Part shown: piece after piece, positions 33,492-40,113 of the stretch
Layout of the letters: every line of letters begins with the position of its first letter
Position numbering within the stretch: position 1 is the first letter of the stretch
Assembly: GCA_934630815.1 (NCBI GenBank)
Contig: CAKTWI010000012.1
Coordinates: forward strand, 1-63,828
Source: an uncultured Senegalimassilia sp.
Lineage (GTDB): Bacteria; Actinomycetota; Coriobacteriia; Coriobacteriales; Eggerthellaceae
Length of the DNA stretch: 63,828 nucleotides
Direction: 5' to 3'
The notes under the pieces: model-generated
Databases searched by the model: none
Told to the model about the DNA's origin: nothing
What the model saw: only the letters and a program-made list of their open reading frames with translations
Made by a program: the position numbers and the translations under genes

Positions 33492-34226
33492 ATGAGCGAA
33501 GAGAAGAAGGAGGGCGCGCAGGCTGCCGCCCCGCAGGACGTCGGCGCAGCTGCCGACGCGGCGCCCGCGCAGCCCGCTGCGAAGAAGGCGAAGGGGCCCA
33601 TGAGCGTTTCGCGCCGCTCGCTGCTCATCGGCGTGGGCGGCACGGCCGCTCTGCTGGGATTGGGCGCCCTGCGCTATGCCGGCCACGTGCCGCTGAACCG
33701 CCCGCCGGGAGGTCAGGACGAGGCGCACCTGGTCAGCGCCTGCATCCGCTGTGAGAAATGCTACGAGGCGTGCCCGCGCCATGTCATCAAGCCGGCAAAG
33801 ATCGAGGACGGCCTTCTGGGGATGCGCAGCCCGCAGCTGGACTTCAGCGCCGATTACTGCGACTTCTGCGCCGAGGAGAACGGCGGCGTGCCGCTGTGCG
33901 TGGCATCGTGCCCCACCGAGGCGCTGCAGCTTCCCGCCGGCGCCGATGCGCACAACACCATCATCGGCCTGGCCGAGATCGACCCCAAGACGTGCCTGGC
34001 GTTCCGCGATACGGGCTGCCATTTCTGCTTCGACGTCTGTCGCGATGCCGGCTACGACGCCATCCAGCTCGATGGCAACGGCTACAGCCCGCGTCCGTAC
34101 GTGATCGCGGACAAGTGCGTCGGCTGCGGCGCCTGCGAGAGCGTGTGCGTGTCGCTGCAGCAAGGTTCCATCGTCGCGGGGGCCACCGAGCGCGCCATCG
34201 TCGTCCGTCCCGCGTCCTCGTTGTAA
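33492..34226 (+). CDS. NapG/MauM-like Tat-exported polyferredoxin
   Basis: This 244-residue iron-sulfur protein has four cysteine clusters: CIRCEKCYEACP, CDFC with CVASCP, CLAF with GCHFCFDVC, and CVGCGACESVC. The twin-arginine motif VSRRSLLIGVGG sits at residues 39-50 after an unusually long Ala/Lys/Gln-rich leader of about 38 residues. A downstream ATG at 33600 would give a normal Tat leader, but ATG 33492 has a much better ribosome site (AAGGAGAGGGG). With NapH it forms a quinol dehydrogenase in nitrate systems. Here it is linked to a non-nitrate molybdoenzyme. Confidence 0.88.
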   Translation: MSEEKKEGAQAAAPQDVGAAADAAPAQPAAKKAKGPMSVSRRSLLIGVGGTAALLGLGALRYAGHVPLNRPPGGQDEAHLVSACIRCEKCYEACPRHVIKPAKIEDGLLGMRSPQLDFSADYCDFCAEENGGVPLCVASCPTEALQLPAGADAHNTIIGLAEIDPKTCLAFRDTGCHFCFDVCRDAGYDAIQLDGNGYSPRPYVIADKCVGCGACESVCVSLQQGSIVAGATERAIVVRPASSL

Positions 34227-34236
34227 GGGGGTTGTC

Positions 34237-35166
34237 ATGAAATTGAGCAAGATCCGCACCATCGTGGCGGCCGCCGTGTTCTGCGTTCTGGCCGTGGGCC
34301 TGATCGCGGGCATCAACATGGGCACGCTGTCCGGTTTCGGTTTCGATTCGTTCAGCGCGCTGTGCCCGCTCGGCGCCATCACCACCATGCTGGCCACCAA
34401 GACCCTGGTGCCGCGCGCCGTGTTCAGCATCGTCATCATGGCGCTGCTGGTGTTCCTGTTCGGCCGCGCGTTCTGCGGCTGGATCTGCCCTGTGCCCGTG
34501 CTGGGCAAGCTGCGCGCGTTCTTCCGTTCGCCGAAGAAGCGCCGTGAGCTGGAGCAGGCGAAGCACGACGAGGCGCTCGATATCGCCAAGTTCGAGCTGG
34601 GCTGCGGCGGGAAGGGCGGCTGCGAGAGCTGCAGCGCCTGCAAGCAGCAGCGCGCCAAGCTGGATTCGCGCCATTACGTGCTCGGCGGCGCGCTGTTGTC
34701 CACGGCCATCTTCGGTTTCCCGGTGTTCTGCCTGGTGTGCCCCATCGGCCTGACTTTCGCCACCGTGCTGGTGTTCTGGCGCCTGTTCGCCAACGCGGAT
34801 ATGACCGTGGCCGTGATCCTTATCCCGTTGATGCTGATCATCGAGCTGGTGTTCCTGCGCAAATGGTGCACGCGCTTCTGCCCCATGGCCGGCCTTATGA
34901 ACCTGATGGGCCGTTTCAGCCGCACGTTCAAGCCCGTCATCGACGACGCGAAGTGTCTTGAGACGTCGAAGGGCACGGCTTGCAGCCGCTGCACCATGGT
35001 GTGCGAGGCCGACATCAACCTGCGCCATCCGGACTACGGCGAGCGGACGCTGGCGGACTGCACGCGCTGCAACGCCTGCGTGGACGCTTGCCCGGCAAGC
35101 GCCATCACCATGCCGGTGGTCGCGAAGCGCGGTCAGGATGTGAAGCTGGCCCCGAACGAGAAGTAG
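34237..35166 (+). CDS. NapH/MauN-like membrane ferredoxin
   Basis: This 309-residue protein has about four membrane spans and cytoplasmic cysteine motifs. FCGWICPVPVLG and KWCTRFCPMAGL are the paired CxxxCP elements of the NapH family. CSRCTMVCEADI and CTRCNACVDACP are ferredoxin-type clusters at the C-terminus. An additional Gly/Cys-rich loop, GCGGKGGCESCSACK, lies between spans 2 and 3. It would oxidise menaquinol and hand electrons to the NapG-like partner. It starts 10 bases after that gene. Confidence 0.9.
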   Translation: MKLSKIRTIVAAAVFCVLAVGLIAGINMGTLSGFGFDSFSALCPLGAITTMLATKTLVPRAVFSIVIMALLVFLFGRAFCGWICPVPVLGKLRAFFRSPKKRRELEQAKHDEALDIAKFELGCGGKGGCESCSACKQQRAKLDSRHYVLGGALLSTAIFGFPVFCLVCPIGLTFATVLVFWRLFANADMTVAVILIPLMLIIELVFLRKWCTRFCPMAGLMNLMGRFSRTFKPVIDDAKCLETSKGTACSRCTMVCEADINLRHPDYGERTLADCTRCNACVDACPASAITMPVVAKRGQDVKLAPNEK

Positions 35167-35181
35167 CCATTCCGAAAGGCA

Positions 35182-35219
35182 AGCGCCCCTTGTGCATCCT
35201 CTTCGCGCCAAGGGGCGCT
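35182..35219 (+). terminator. Hairpin ending the Mo-enzyme operon
   Basis: A 10-bp perfect stem AGCGCCCCTT/AAGGGGCGCT with an 18-base loop starts 15 bases after the NapH stop. It lacks a long T-run and is backed up by two stronger terminators downstream. Confidence 0.55.
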
Positions 35220-35270
35220 CTGTCAATCACCGCGCGTTGGGCGCTCCCTCCCTCCAACATGCGGTGATAT

Positions 35271-35307
35271 CCGCCCCGGACTCTCCCCATCGGCCCGGGG
35301 CGGTTTT
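35271..35307 (+). terminator. Intrinsic terminator, first of two similar copies
   Basis: CCGCCCCGG (35271-35279) pairs with CCGGGGCGG (35295-35303), followed by TTTT. A near-identical unit is at 35350-35388. Confidence 0.75.
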
Positions 35308-35349
35308 GTCTGGCTGCGTGTTGGGAGCCCCCGCTTCGCCGCGCGTCAT

Positions 35350-35388
35350 CCGCCCCGGGCCCTCGCTGGCGCCGGGGCGGTTTTCTTT
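35350..35388 (+). terminator. Intrinsic terminator, second copy
   Basis: The same 9-bp stem arms as at 35271-35307 (35350-35358 with 35372-35380) are followed by TTTTCTTT. The shared flank ATCCGCCCCGG suggests a local duplication. Confidence 0.78.
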
Positions 35389-35692
35389 GTGGGGAAAGCC
35401 CGCGGCGAAGCGGGGATGTGGCTAGAATACGTTGCGTACCACGGGTAAGCGTGCCCAAGCCGTGCATTCGCGCTTCCGCGCCGCACGCGCCAGTTTGCCG
35501 GGGGTTCCAGAACACAATCGATATGCAGGGGTTTGCCCGACGCGGGCCTTTGGGTTTTGCGCGCGCTCCGGGCGGGGTTTCGTTTGCCGCCGCCCGCCTT
35601 CGCAGCCCGCTTCCCGCGCAAGCGGTCAGCGCCGGCTGCGCCTTACGCCCTTTGCGTCGATTGTCCGGTCAACGAGTGCGAAAGGATGCGGA
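35389..35692. other. Intergenic region before the MFS gene
   Basis: No gene is supported. The MFS reading frame is open upstream to 35432, but the extension is Arg/Pro/Ala-rich without family features. GAAAGGA immediately before 35693 sets the start. Confidence 0.55.
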
Positions 35693-37093
35693 ATGCAGGG
35701 GAAATCGCTGGTCATGCTGCTGGTCGTTCTATACGCCAGCGCGTTTTTGGCAGGATTCAACGAGAATCTGGTGAACATGGCGCTCATGTCCATCATGGAC
35801 GAGTACGGTGTCGATTCGGTTGCGGCGCAATGGCTGGTCACGGGCTATATGATCGTGGCGACCATCGTGGTCATGTGCATGGCGTTCATGTACCGCCGCT
35901 TCAAGCTGCGCCCCCTGTACTTCGCCGCCGCGGCGTTCACGTTGGTCGGCTCGCTCATGGGGTTGTTCGCCTCGAGTTTCGAGCTGCTCATGGCGGCGCG
36001 TCTGGTGCAGGCCGCGGGCTCGGGCATCTTCATCCCGCTCATGATGAACACGGTTCTGGTGGTCGCGCCGAAACGCAAGCTGGGGACGTTCCTGGCCATT
36101 GGCGGCTGCGTGATCACGTTCGGCCCCGCCCTGGCTCCGACGGTGTGCGGCGCACTGGTCACCTCGTTCGGCTGGCATAGCGTGTTCGCGGTGCCCCTTG
36201 CCGCCATGGCAGTGCTTGCCCTGGTGGCGCTGTTCGCGGTCAAGAACATGGGCTTCTCCCCTGCCCACCTGGACATTCCGTCGACGGTGCTCTCCGCGGT
36301 GTTCCTCTGCGCGCTCAGCCTGGGCCTTGTCGAGCTGACCATCGACGTCGCGCTTGCGGTCGGGTCGCTTGCGGTGGCGGTGGTCACGGCGGTGCTGTTC
36401 GTGCTGCGACAGCTGCGCTGCGAGCACCCGCTCATCGACCTGACGCCCATGAAAAGCCGCGCGTTCTGGCCATCGGTGGTGCTGACCACCATCGCCATGA
36501 TGGGCAGCTTCAGCATGAGCGTGCTGCTGCCGTTGTACCTGGAAGGCGGCACAGGCCTGACGGCGTTCGCGGCCGGCTTGCTGATGCTGGTCCCGGTGCT
36601 GGCGAACGCGGGCACCACGCTTTTGGGAGGCCGCATCATGGATGCGCGTGGCGAGTGGCCGCTGCTTCCGGCGGGTTTCGCGGCTATCGCCGCGGGCTTC
36701 GTCGTGATGGCGGCGCTGGCCCCCATGTTGTCGCTGCCGGCGGCGTTCGTCGCCGCGTTGCTGATCATGGGCGGCACGGGCTTCATCTTCTCTCCCTCGC
36801 AGACGGCGGGCCTGCGTACCCTGCCTCAAGAAATGAACCCGTTCGGAGTCGCCATCTCCACCACGTTCGTGCAGATCGCGGCCTGTATCGGCCCTTCGCT
36901 GTACACGGGCATCATGTCCACCGCCCAGATGGGCGCGCTGGCGTCGGGCGTCGATGAGGCGCTTGCGACCGCGCAAGGCTTCTCGGTCGCCATGGTGGTG
37001 GCCGCGTGCATCGCCGCGGCAGGTTGTGCACTCGCGCTGGTTTATTCGCGTGCCGCGGTGAAACGCGATGCGAAACGCGCGGGAAGCATGTAA
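35693..37093 (+). CDS. MFS transporter, DHA2 (EmrB/QacA) type
   Basis: This 466-residue polytopic transporter shows the drug:H+ antiporter-2 pattern. It has FNENLVNMALMSIMDEYGV in the first span region, AAQWLVTGYMI (motif D1-like), RRFKLRPLYFAAAAFTLVGS (motif A) and RLVQAAGSGIFIPLMMNTVLVVAP (motif B/C region). About twelve to fourteen spans are predicted. The family exports drugs or small metabolites; the substrate is unknown. No regulator adjoins. It is ended by the hairpin at 37113-37141. Confidence 0.88.
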   Translation: MQGKSLVMLLVVLYASAFLAGFNENLVNMALMSIMDEYGVDSVAAQWLVTGYMIVATIVVMCMAFMYRRFKLRPLYFAAAAFTLVGSLMGLFASSFELLMAARLVQAAGSGIFIPLMMNTVLVVAPKRKLGTFLAIGGCVITFGPALAPTVCGALVTSFGWHSVFAVPLAAMAVLALVALFAVKNMGFSPAHLDIPSTVLSAVFLCALSLGLVELTIDVALAVGSLAVAVVTAVLFVLRQLRCEHPLIDLTPMKSRAFWPSVVLTTIAMMGSFSMSVLLPLYLEGGTGLTAFAAGLLMLVPVLANAGTTLLGGRIMDARGEWPLLPAGFAAIAAGFVVMAALAPMLSLPAAFVAALLIMGGTGFIFSPSQTAGLRTLPQEMNPFGVAISTTFVQIAACIGPSLYTGIMSTAQMGALASGVDEALATAQGFSVAMVVAACIAAAGCALALVYSRAAVKRDAKRAGSM

Positions 37094-37112
37094 AATAGAC
37101 GTAAGCGAATCT

Positions 37113-37141
37113 GCGGCGCGCCTTCACGGGCGCGCCGCTTT
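37113..37141 (+). terminator. Intrinsic terminator after the MFS gene
   Basis: GCGGCGCGCC (37113-37122) pairs with GGCGCGCCGC (37129-37138), with a six-base loop and TTT after it. Confidence 0.7.
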
Positions 37142-37175
37142 AGCGTTAACACACGAAGAGAAACGAGCGCAACCC

Positions 37176-37478
37176 ATGGCTATCACCGGCAAGCAGGTCC
37201 GTCAGCTGCGCAGCATGGCGAACAACTTGAAGCCCACCGTCATCGTCGGCAAGGAAGGCGTCACCGCCAACATCCTCAAGCAGGTCAACGAGGGTCTTGA
37301 GGCCCACGAGCTCATCAAGGTCAGCGTGCTGTGCGAAACGGGCAGCCAGGCTGCCGAGGCCGGCCGCGAGATCGCCGATCAGGCCGAGGCCGAACTGGTG
37401 CAGGTCATCGGCAAGCGCGTGGTGCTCTACCGCGAGACCACCCGCGACGACATCGAGAAGATCCAGCTGGTCAAGTAA
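37176..37478 (+). CDS. yhbY: YhbY-family RNA-binding protein (CRM domain)
   Basis: This 100-residue protein is a single CRM domain, associated with pre-50S ribosomal subunits in other bacteria. The typical start MAITGKQVRQLRSMANNLKP is followed by VIVGKEGVTANILKQV and the strand VLYRETT at the end. The frame is open further upstream, but ATG 37176 fits the family exactly. It is a single-gene unit between two terminators. Confidence 0.92.
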   Translation: MAITGKQVRQLRSMANNLKPTVIVGKEGVTANILKQVNEGLEAHELIKVSVLCETGSQAAEAGREIADQAEAELVQVIGKRVVLYRETTRDDIEKIQLVK

Positions 37479-37549
37479 GTAGGCGAGCAAGCGAGCGGGT
37501 AAGCAAGCTTTTCAGCGTCGTCGTGCGGCTTTCGGCCGCGTAAAGCAGA

Positions 37550-37580
37550 TCGGGCCCCGGCAAACGCCGGGGCCCGATTG
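37550..37580. terminator. Strong terminator between convergent genes
   Basis: A 13-bp perfect stem (37550-37562 with 37567-37579) with loop AAAC serves yhbY on the plus strand and probably the SGNH gene on the minus strand. T-runs are short on both sides. Confidence 0.75.
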
Positions 37581-37601
37581 CGTTCAGGGATGTGCTGTTG
37601 C

Positions 37602-38606
37602 CTACTTCAGGCACCTGCACAGCCATTGGTTGCCGGTGTTGGCGGCGTGGGGGCAGCCGATGCAGGTGGGCGCATCGCAGAGTTGCGCGCTCTCGGCCGC
37701 GCCACAGAAATCCCGTAGGTCAAGCGCGGGGTTGGCGATTTCGGGCTGCGCCCCGATGGTGACGCCTTCCGCCGCATCCGCTTCCGCCACGTTCGCGTCC
37801 CCCACATCGCGAACGCACCTCCGTCCCCCGTTCGCGCTCGCCGAGCTCGCTTCCGCCGCATCTGCCAGCTGCATCGCGCGCACTACCATGCTGGCGAACT
37901 GGCGCATGCCCAGATTCGTGGGGTGCGTGCCCTCGAGCGAATCGTAGTCGCGACCGAACGCGCGCACGTCGGCGACGCGGCATCCTTCGGCTGTGGCCGC
38001 GTGGCGGATGGCGGCGTTGTATTCGTCCAGGTGGTGGCCGCGCAGACGGTAGCAGAACTCTGGATGGCCGACGCCGTGCGTGCGTCCAGGCAGCAGCGTG
38101 ATGCAATACACCGCGGCTTTAGGGGCGGCAGTGCGGATGTTGCGCAGCATGGTGCGATATGCCGCGCCGAAACGCTCTACGGCGTCGGCGGGCGCGGCGC
38201 CGGCCACCTGCTCGGGAACGGTTGCCGGGTCGATGCAGCGCGGCATGGCGTGGCTGTGGCCGGCGGCCTGCGCCTCGGCGCCGCCCCAGCCGTAGTCGTT
38301 GATGCCGATGAACACGAGCACCGCATCGGGCACCTGGCCGTCGGGGCCCAGCAGGGCCGCTGCGCGTTCGGGGCTGCTGGCGGCGGGGAAGCCCGCGCCT
38401 TCGACCATGCTGCCTGACCAGGCGCTATCGGCAAGTACGGTGCCGCCGAGCGCGCGCACCGCGTGCGACCACCAGGTATCCTCGGGGCGCAGCACGCCGG
38501 ATCGCTCCAAGCGCTCGTCGTTATAGAACAGCGTGTAGCCATCGGGCACGCACCCCTCGAAGGTGCTGATGGAATCGCCCATGATGGAGAACGTTTTCGC
38601 GGGCAT
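37602..38606 (-). CDS. SGNH/GDSL hydrolase with cysteine-rich C-terminal tail
   Basis: This esterase/lipase-type hydrolase has 334 residues. Block I is SIMGDSISTFEG (nucleophile Ser12), block III is VFIGINDYGWGG (Asn103), and block V is EGTHPTNLGM with the catalytic His. The last 36 residues are unusual: six cysteines arranged DFC, QLC, PTCIGC and WLCRC, which look like a small zinc or iron-sulfur site or a disulfide knot. Between the hydrolase core and this tail is an Ala-rich linker of about 60 residues. There is no signal peptide. I use ATG 38606, which has AAGGAAGGCGG upstream, rather than longer options up to 38681. Confidence 0.85.
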   Translation of the reverse strand: MPAKTFSIMGDSISTFEGCVPDGYTLFYNDERLERSGVLRPEDTWWSHAVRALGGTVLADSAWSGSMVEGAGFPAASSPERAAALLGPDGQVPDAVLVFIGINDYGWGGAEAQAAGHSHAMPRCIDPATVPEQVAGAAPADAVERFGAAYRTMLRNIRTAAPKAAVYCITLLPGRTHGVGHPEFCYRLRGHHLDEYNAAIRHAATAEGCRVADVRAFGRDYDSLEGTHPTNLGMRQFASMVVRAMQLADAAEASSASANGGRRCVRDVGDANVAEADAAEGVTIGAQPEIANPALDLRDFCGAAESAQLCDAPTCIGCPHAANTGNQWLCRCLK

Positions 38607-39017
38607 GCCCGACCGCCTTCCTTGTGTCATCCGTTTTTTGGCCCTGGCGCCGTGCGTCGGGCAGTTTTCGTCCAGTAGCACATGGTAGCAAAACCTTGCA
38701 TGCGGTCTGTTAACAGTCTATGTAGGCGTAGGCTTGAATCTTGGGCTGGCTCCTCCGGCCTTTCGCCCATGCCGTCTTCGCTATCAGAATAACCCCAGGT
38801 AAACCGCATAAAAACTTGTGTGAAAGCAATGAACGCCGCAGACTGTCCCCTTGACGTTGTACATAAAACGTTGTACAATAATACGAACCACGCACTCACA
38901 CAAGTTGCGCCGGCGGAGCCCGGCGTAACGCTGGTAAACGCTGCGGGAAACAATGGCCGGCCAAGCGGCCGTCCGCCCGTTTCCCCGTGCGGCGAAGCGG
39001 GATGATCGGAGGTTGCA
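38607..39017. other. Intergenic region before the toxin-antitoxin pair
   Basis: No gene is seen in 411 bases. It is AT-richer than its surroundings. The promoter/operator at 38851-38879 lies about 140 bases before the antitoxin start. Confidence 0.55.
38851..38879 (+). promoter_or_regulatory. Promoter with embedded direct repeats for the toxin-antitoxin operon
   Basis: TTGACG (38851-38856), a 17-base spacer and TACAAT (38874-38879) form a good sigma-70-type promoter. Two exact 9-base copies of CGTTGTACA (38855-38863 and 38869-38877) overlap the -35 and -10 boxes. Such repeats inside a promoter fit autorepression by the antitoxin. Confidence 0.65.
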
Positions 39018-39386
39018 ATGGGCGAGGCAATGGTCACCGGCCGCATGGCGCCCGGCAAGAAGCGCCGCGGCGGCCTTGTGCTGCAGCGGGAAGGCCTCAC
39101 GGCCTCCCAGGCCATCAACCGCATGTACGACAAGCTCATCGAGAACGGCGACGCGTCGTTTCTCACGGGCATCGTGGCGGCGGAGGACGAAGCGGCCTGG
39201 GATAACGCCGTGGAGTTCGTCGATTCCCTCTCCGAACCCGTATCCGGCGGCACATCCGATGTCGCCGATGAAGCGCCCTCGGCGCTGGTCGACGGTGCCT
39301 TCGAGCACGGCGACCTGCCGGCCGACGGCCCGGACCTCGCGGCCATCGCCCGCGCCGCGCGATTCTCCTCGCGGGGGGTGATCTAG
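39018..39386 (+). CDS. RelB/DinJ-type antitoxin
   Basis: This 122-residue protein has a core GLTASQAINRMYDKLIENGDASFL that matches the ribbon-helix-helix antitoxin pattern of RelB/DinJ. It is longer than usual: an acidic, Ala/Asp-rich C-terminal half of about 70 residues probably wraps the toxin. The start ATG 39018 follows GGAGG at 39011-39015; an in-frame ATG at 39030 is less well placed. The toxin gene begins one base after the stop codon. Confidence 0.78.
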   Translation: MGEAMVTGRMAPGKKRRGGLVLQREGLTASQAINRMYDKLIENGDASFLTGIVAAEDEAAWDNAVEFVDSLSEPVSGGTSDVADEAPSALVDGAFEHGDLPADGPDLAAIARAARFSSRGVI

Positions 39387-39387
39387 C

Positions 39388-39852
39388 ATGCCTCAGGCTC
39401 GTGTCCTGCTTGGTACCGAAGTCGTCATGGACTTCATGAACGAGCGCCAACCGTTCTACCAGCAAACGCGCATGCTCATGGTCGCCGGTCGCGTCGGCGA
39501 GTTCGACCTGTGGGTCACCGCCCCGCAGGTGGTCGACCTCGTCTATCTGCTCTCCGAGGGCGGCAAGCCCGAGCTGCTGCCGCGCGCCATGGAGCGCATC
39601 CGCGGCCTGCGCACCTTCGTGCAGGTGGCGGATCTCACCGCGGCCAACATCGACCGCATGCTGGCCTCGTCGGGGCAAAACCCAGAAGGCCAGCTCATGG
39701 TCAACGCCGCCATCGACCTGCGGGCGGACTTCCTGCTCACGCACGAACCGGACGGCCTAGGAAACGGCCTGGTCAAGGTCACGAACGTGCCGGGCATGTT
39801 CGAATGGCTGTGCGAGAACCGCGATCTGGACTACACGCAAATCGAGATTTAG
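39388..39852 (+). CDS. PIN-domain toxin-like protein with altered active site
   Basis: This 154-residue protein has the overall PIN-fold pattern (MPQARVLLGTEVVMDFMNER start, AGRVGEFDLWVTAPQVVDLVYLL, then NAAIDLRADFLLTHEPDG). In working PIN RNases the first strand reads DTN with a catalytic Asp. Here it is GTE, so that Asp is Gly9. The later Asp that usually precedes the AIxxA helix also appears replaced by Asn. Two of about four acidic metal ligands thus seem lost. It may be an inactive or repurposed toxin that still pairs with its antitoxin. The two genes are separated by one base. Confidence 0.75.
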   Translation: MPQARVLLGTEVVMDFMNERQPFYQQTRMLMVAGRVGEFDLWVTAPQVVDLVYLLSEGGKPELLPRAMERIRGLRTFVQVADLTAANIDRMLASSGQNPEGQLMVNAAIDLRADFLLTHEPDGLGNGLVKVTNVPGMFEWLCENRDLDYTQIEI

Positions 39853-39883
39853 CGAAGCCTTCCCGCTGTCACCTTCCTGCCAC

Positions 39884-39911
39884 TTGACACTCCCAAGTGC
39901 CAGACTACAAT
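39884..39911 (+). promoter_or_regulatory. Sigma-70-type promoter of htpG
   Basis: TTGACA (39884-39889), a 16-base spacer and TACAAT (39906-39911) are nearly consensus. The CIRCE operator starts six bases downstream, overlapping the likely transcription start. Confidence 0.85.
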
Positions 39912-39916
39912 CGAAA

Positions 39917-39943
39917 TTAGCACTCAAGCTGTGAGACTGCTAA
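39917..39943 (+). promoter_or_regulatory. CIRCE operator (HrcA binding site)
   Basis: TTAGCACTC, nine bases, then GACTGCTAA. The consensus is TTAGCACTC-N9-GAGTGCTAA, so only one base differs. It is positioned to block transcription from the promoter at 39884-39911, making htpG a heat-shock gene repressed by HrcA. Confidence 0.9.
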
Positions 39944-40113
39944 CGCGCCCCGCATCTGCGGGGCGTTTCATTCGCCGGGGCATGCACGGCCCGGCGCCCC
40001 GCCTGCGGGCAAGCGCCGTAAGCCGACATCGCCGCAGGTGAACGAAGCGTCCCGTCGCGCCGCGCGGCCGGTCCCGCAGCACCAAGCACGAACGGAAAGG
40101 AAGCGCCGCATTT

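Noticed and set aside
33600..34226. Shorter start for the NapG-like gene at ATG 33600
   Set aside because: It would give a more usual Tat leader, but the ribosome site before ATG 33492 is clearly stronger. It is kept as an alternative only.
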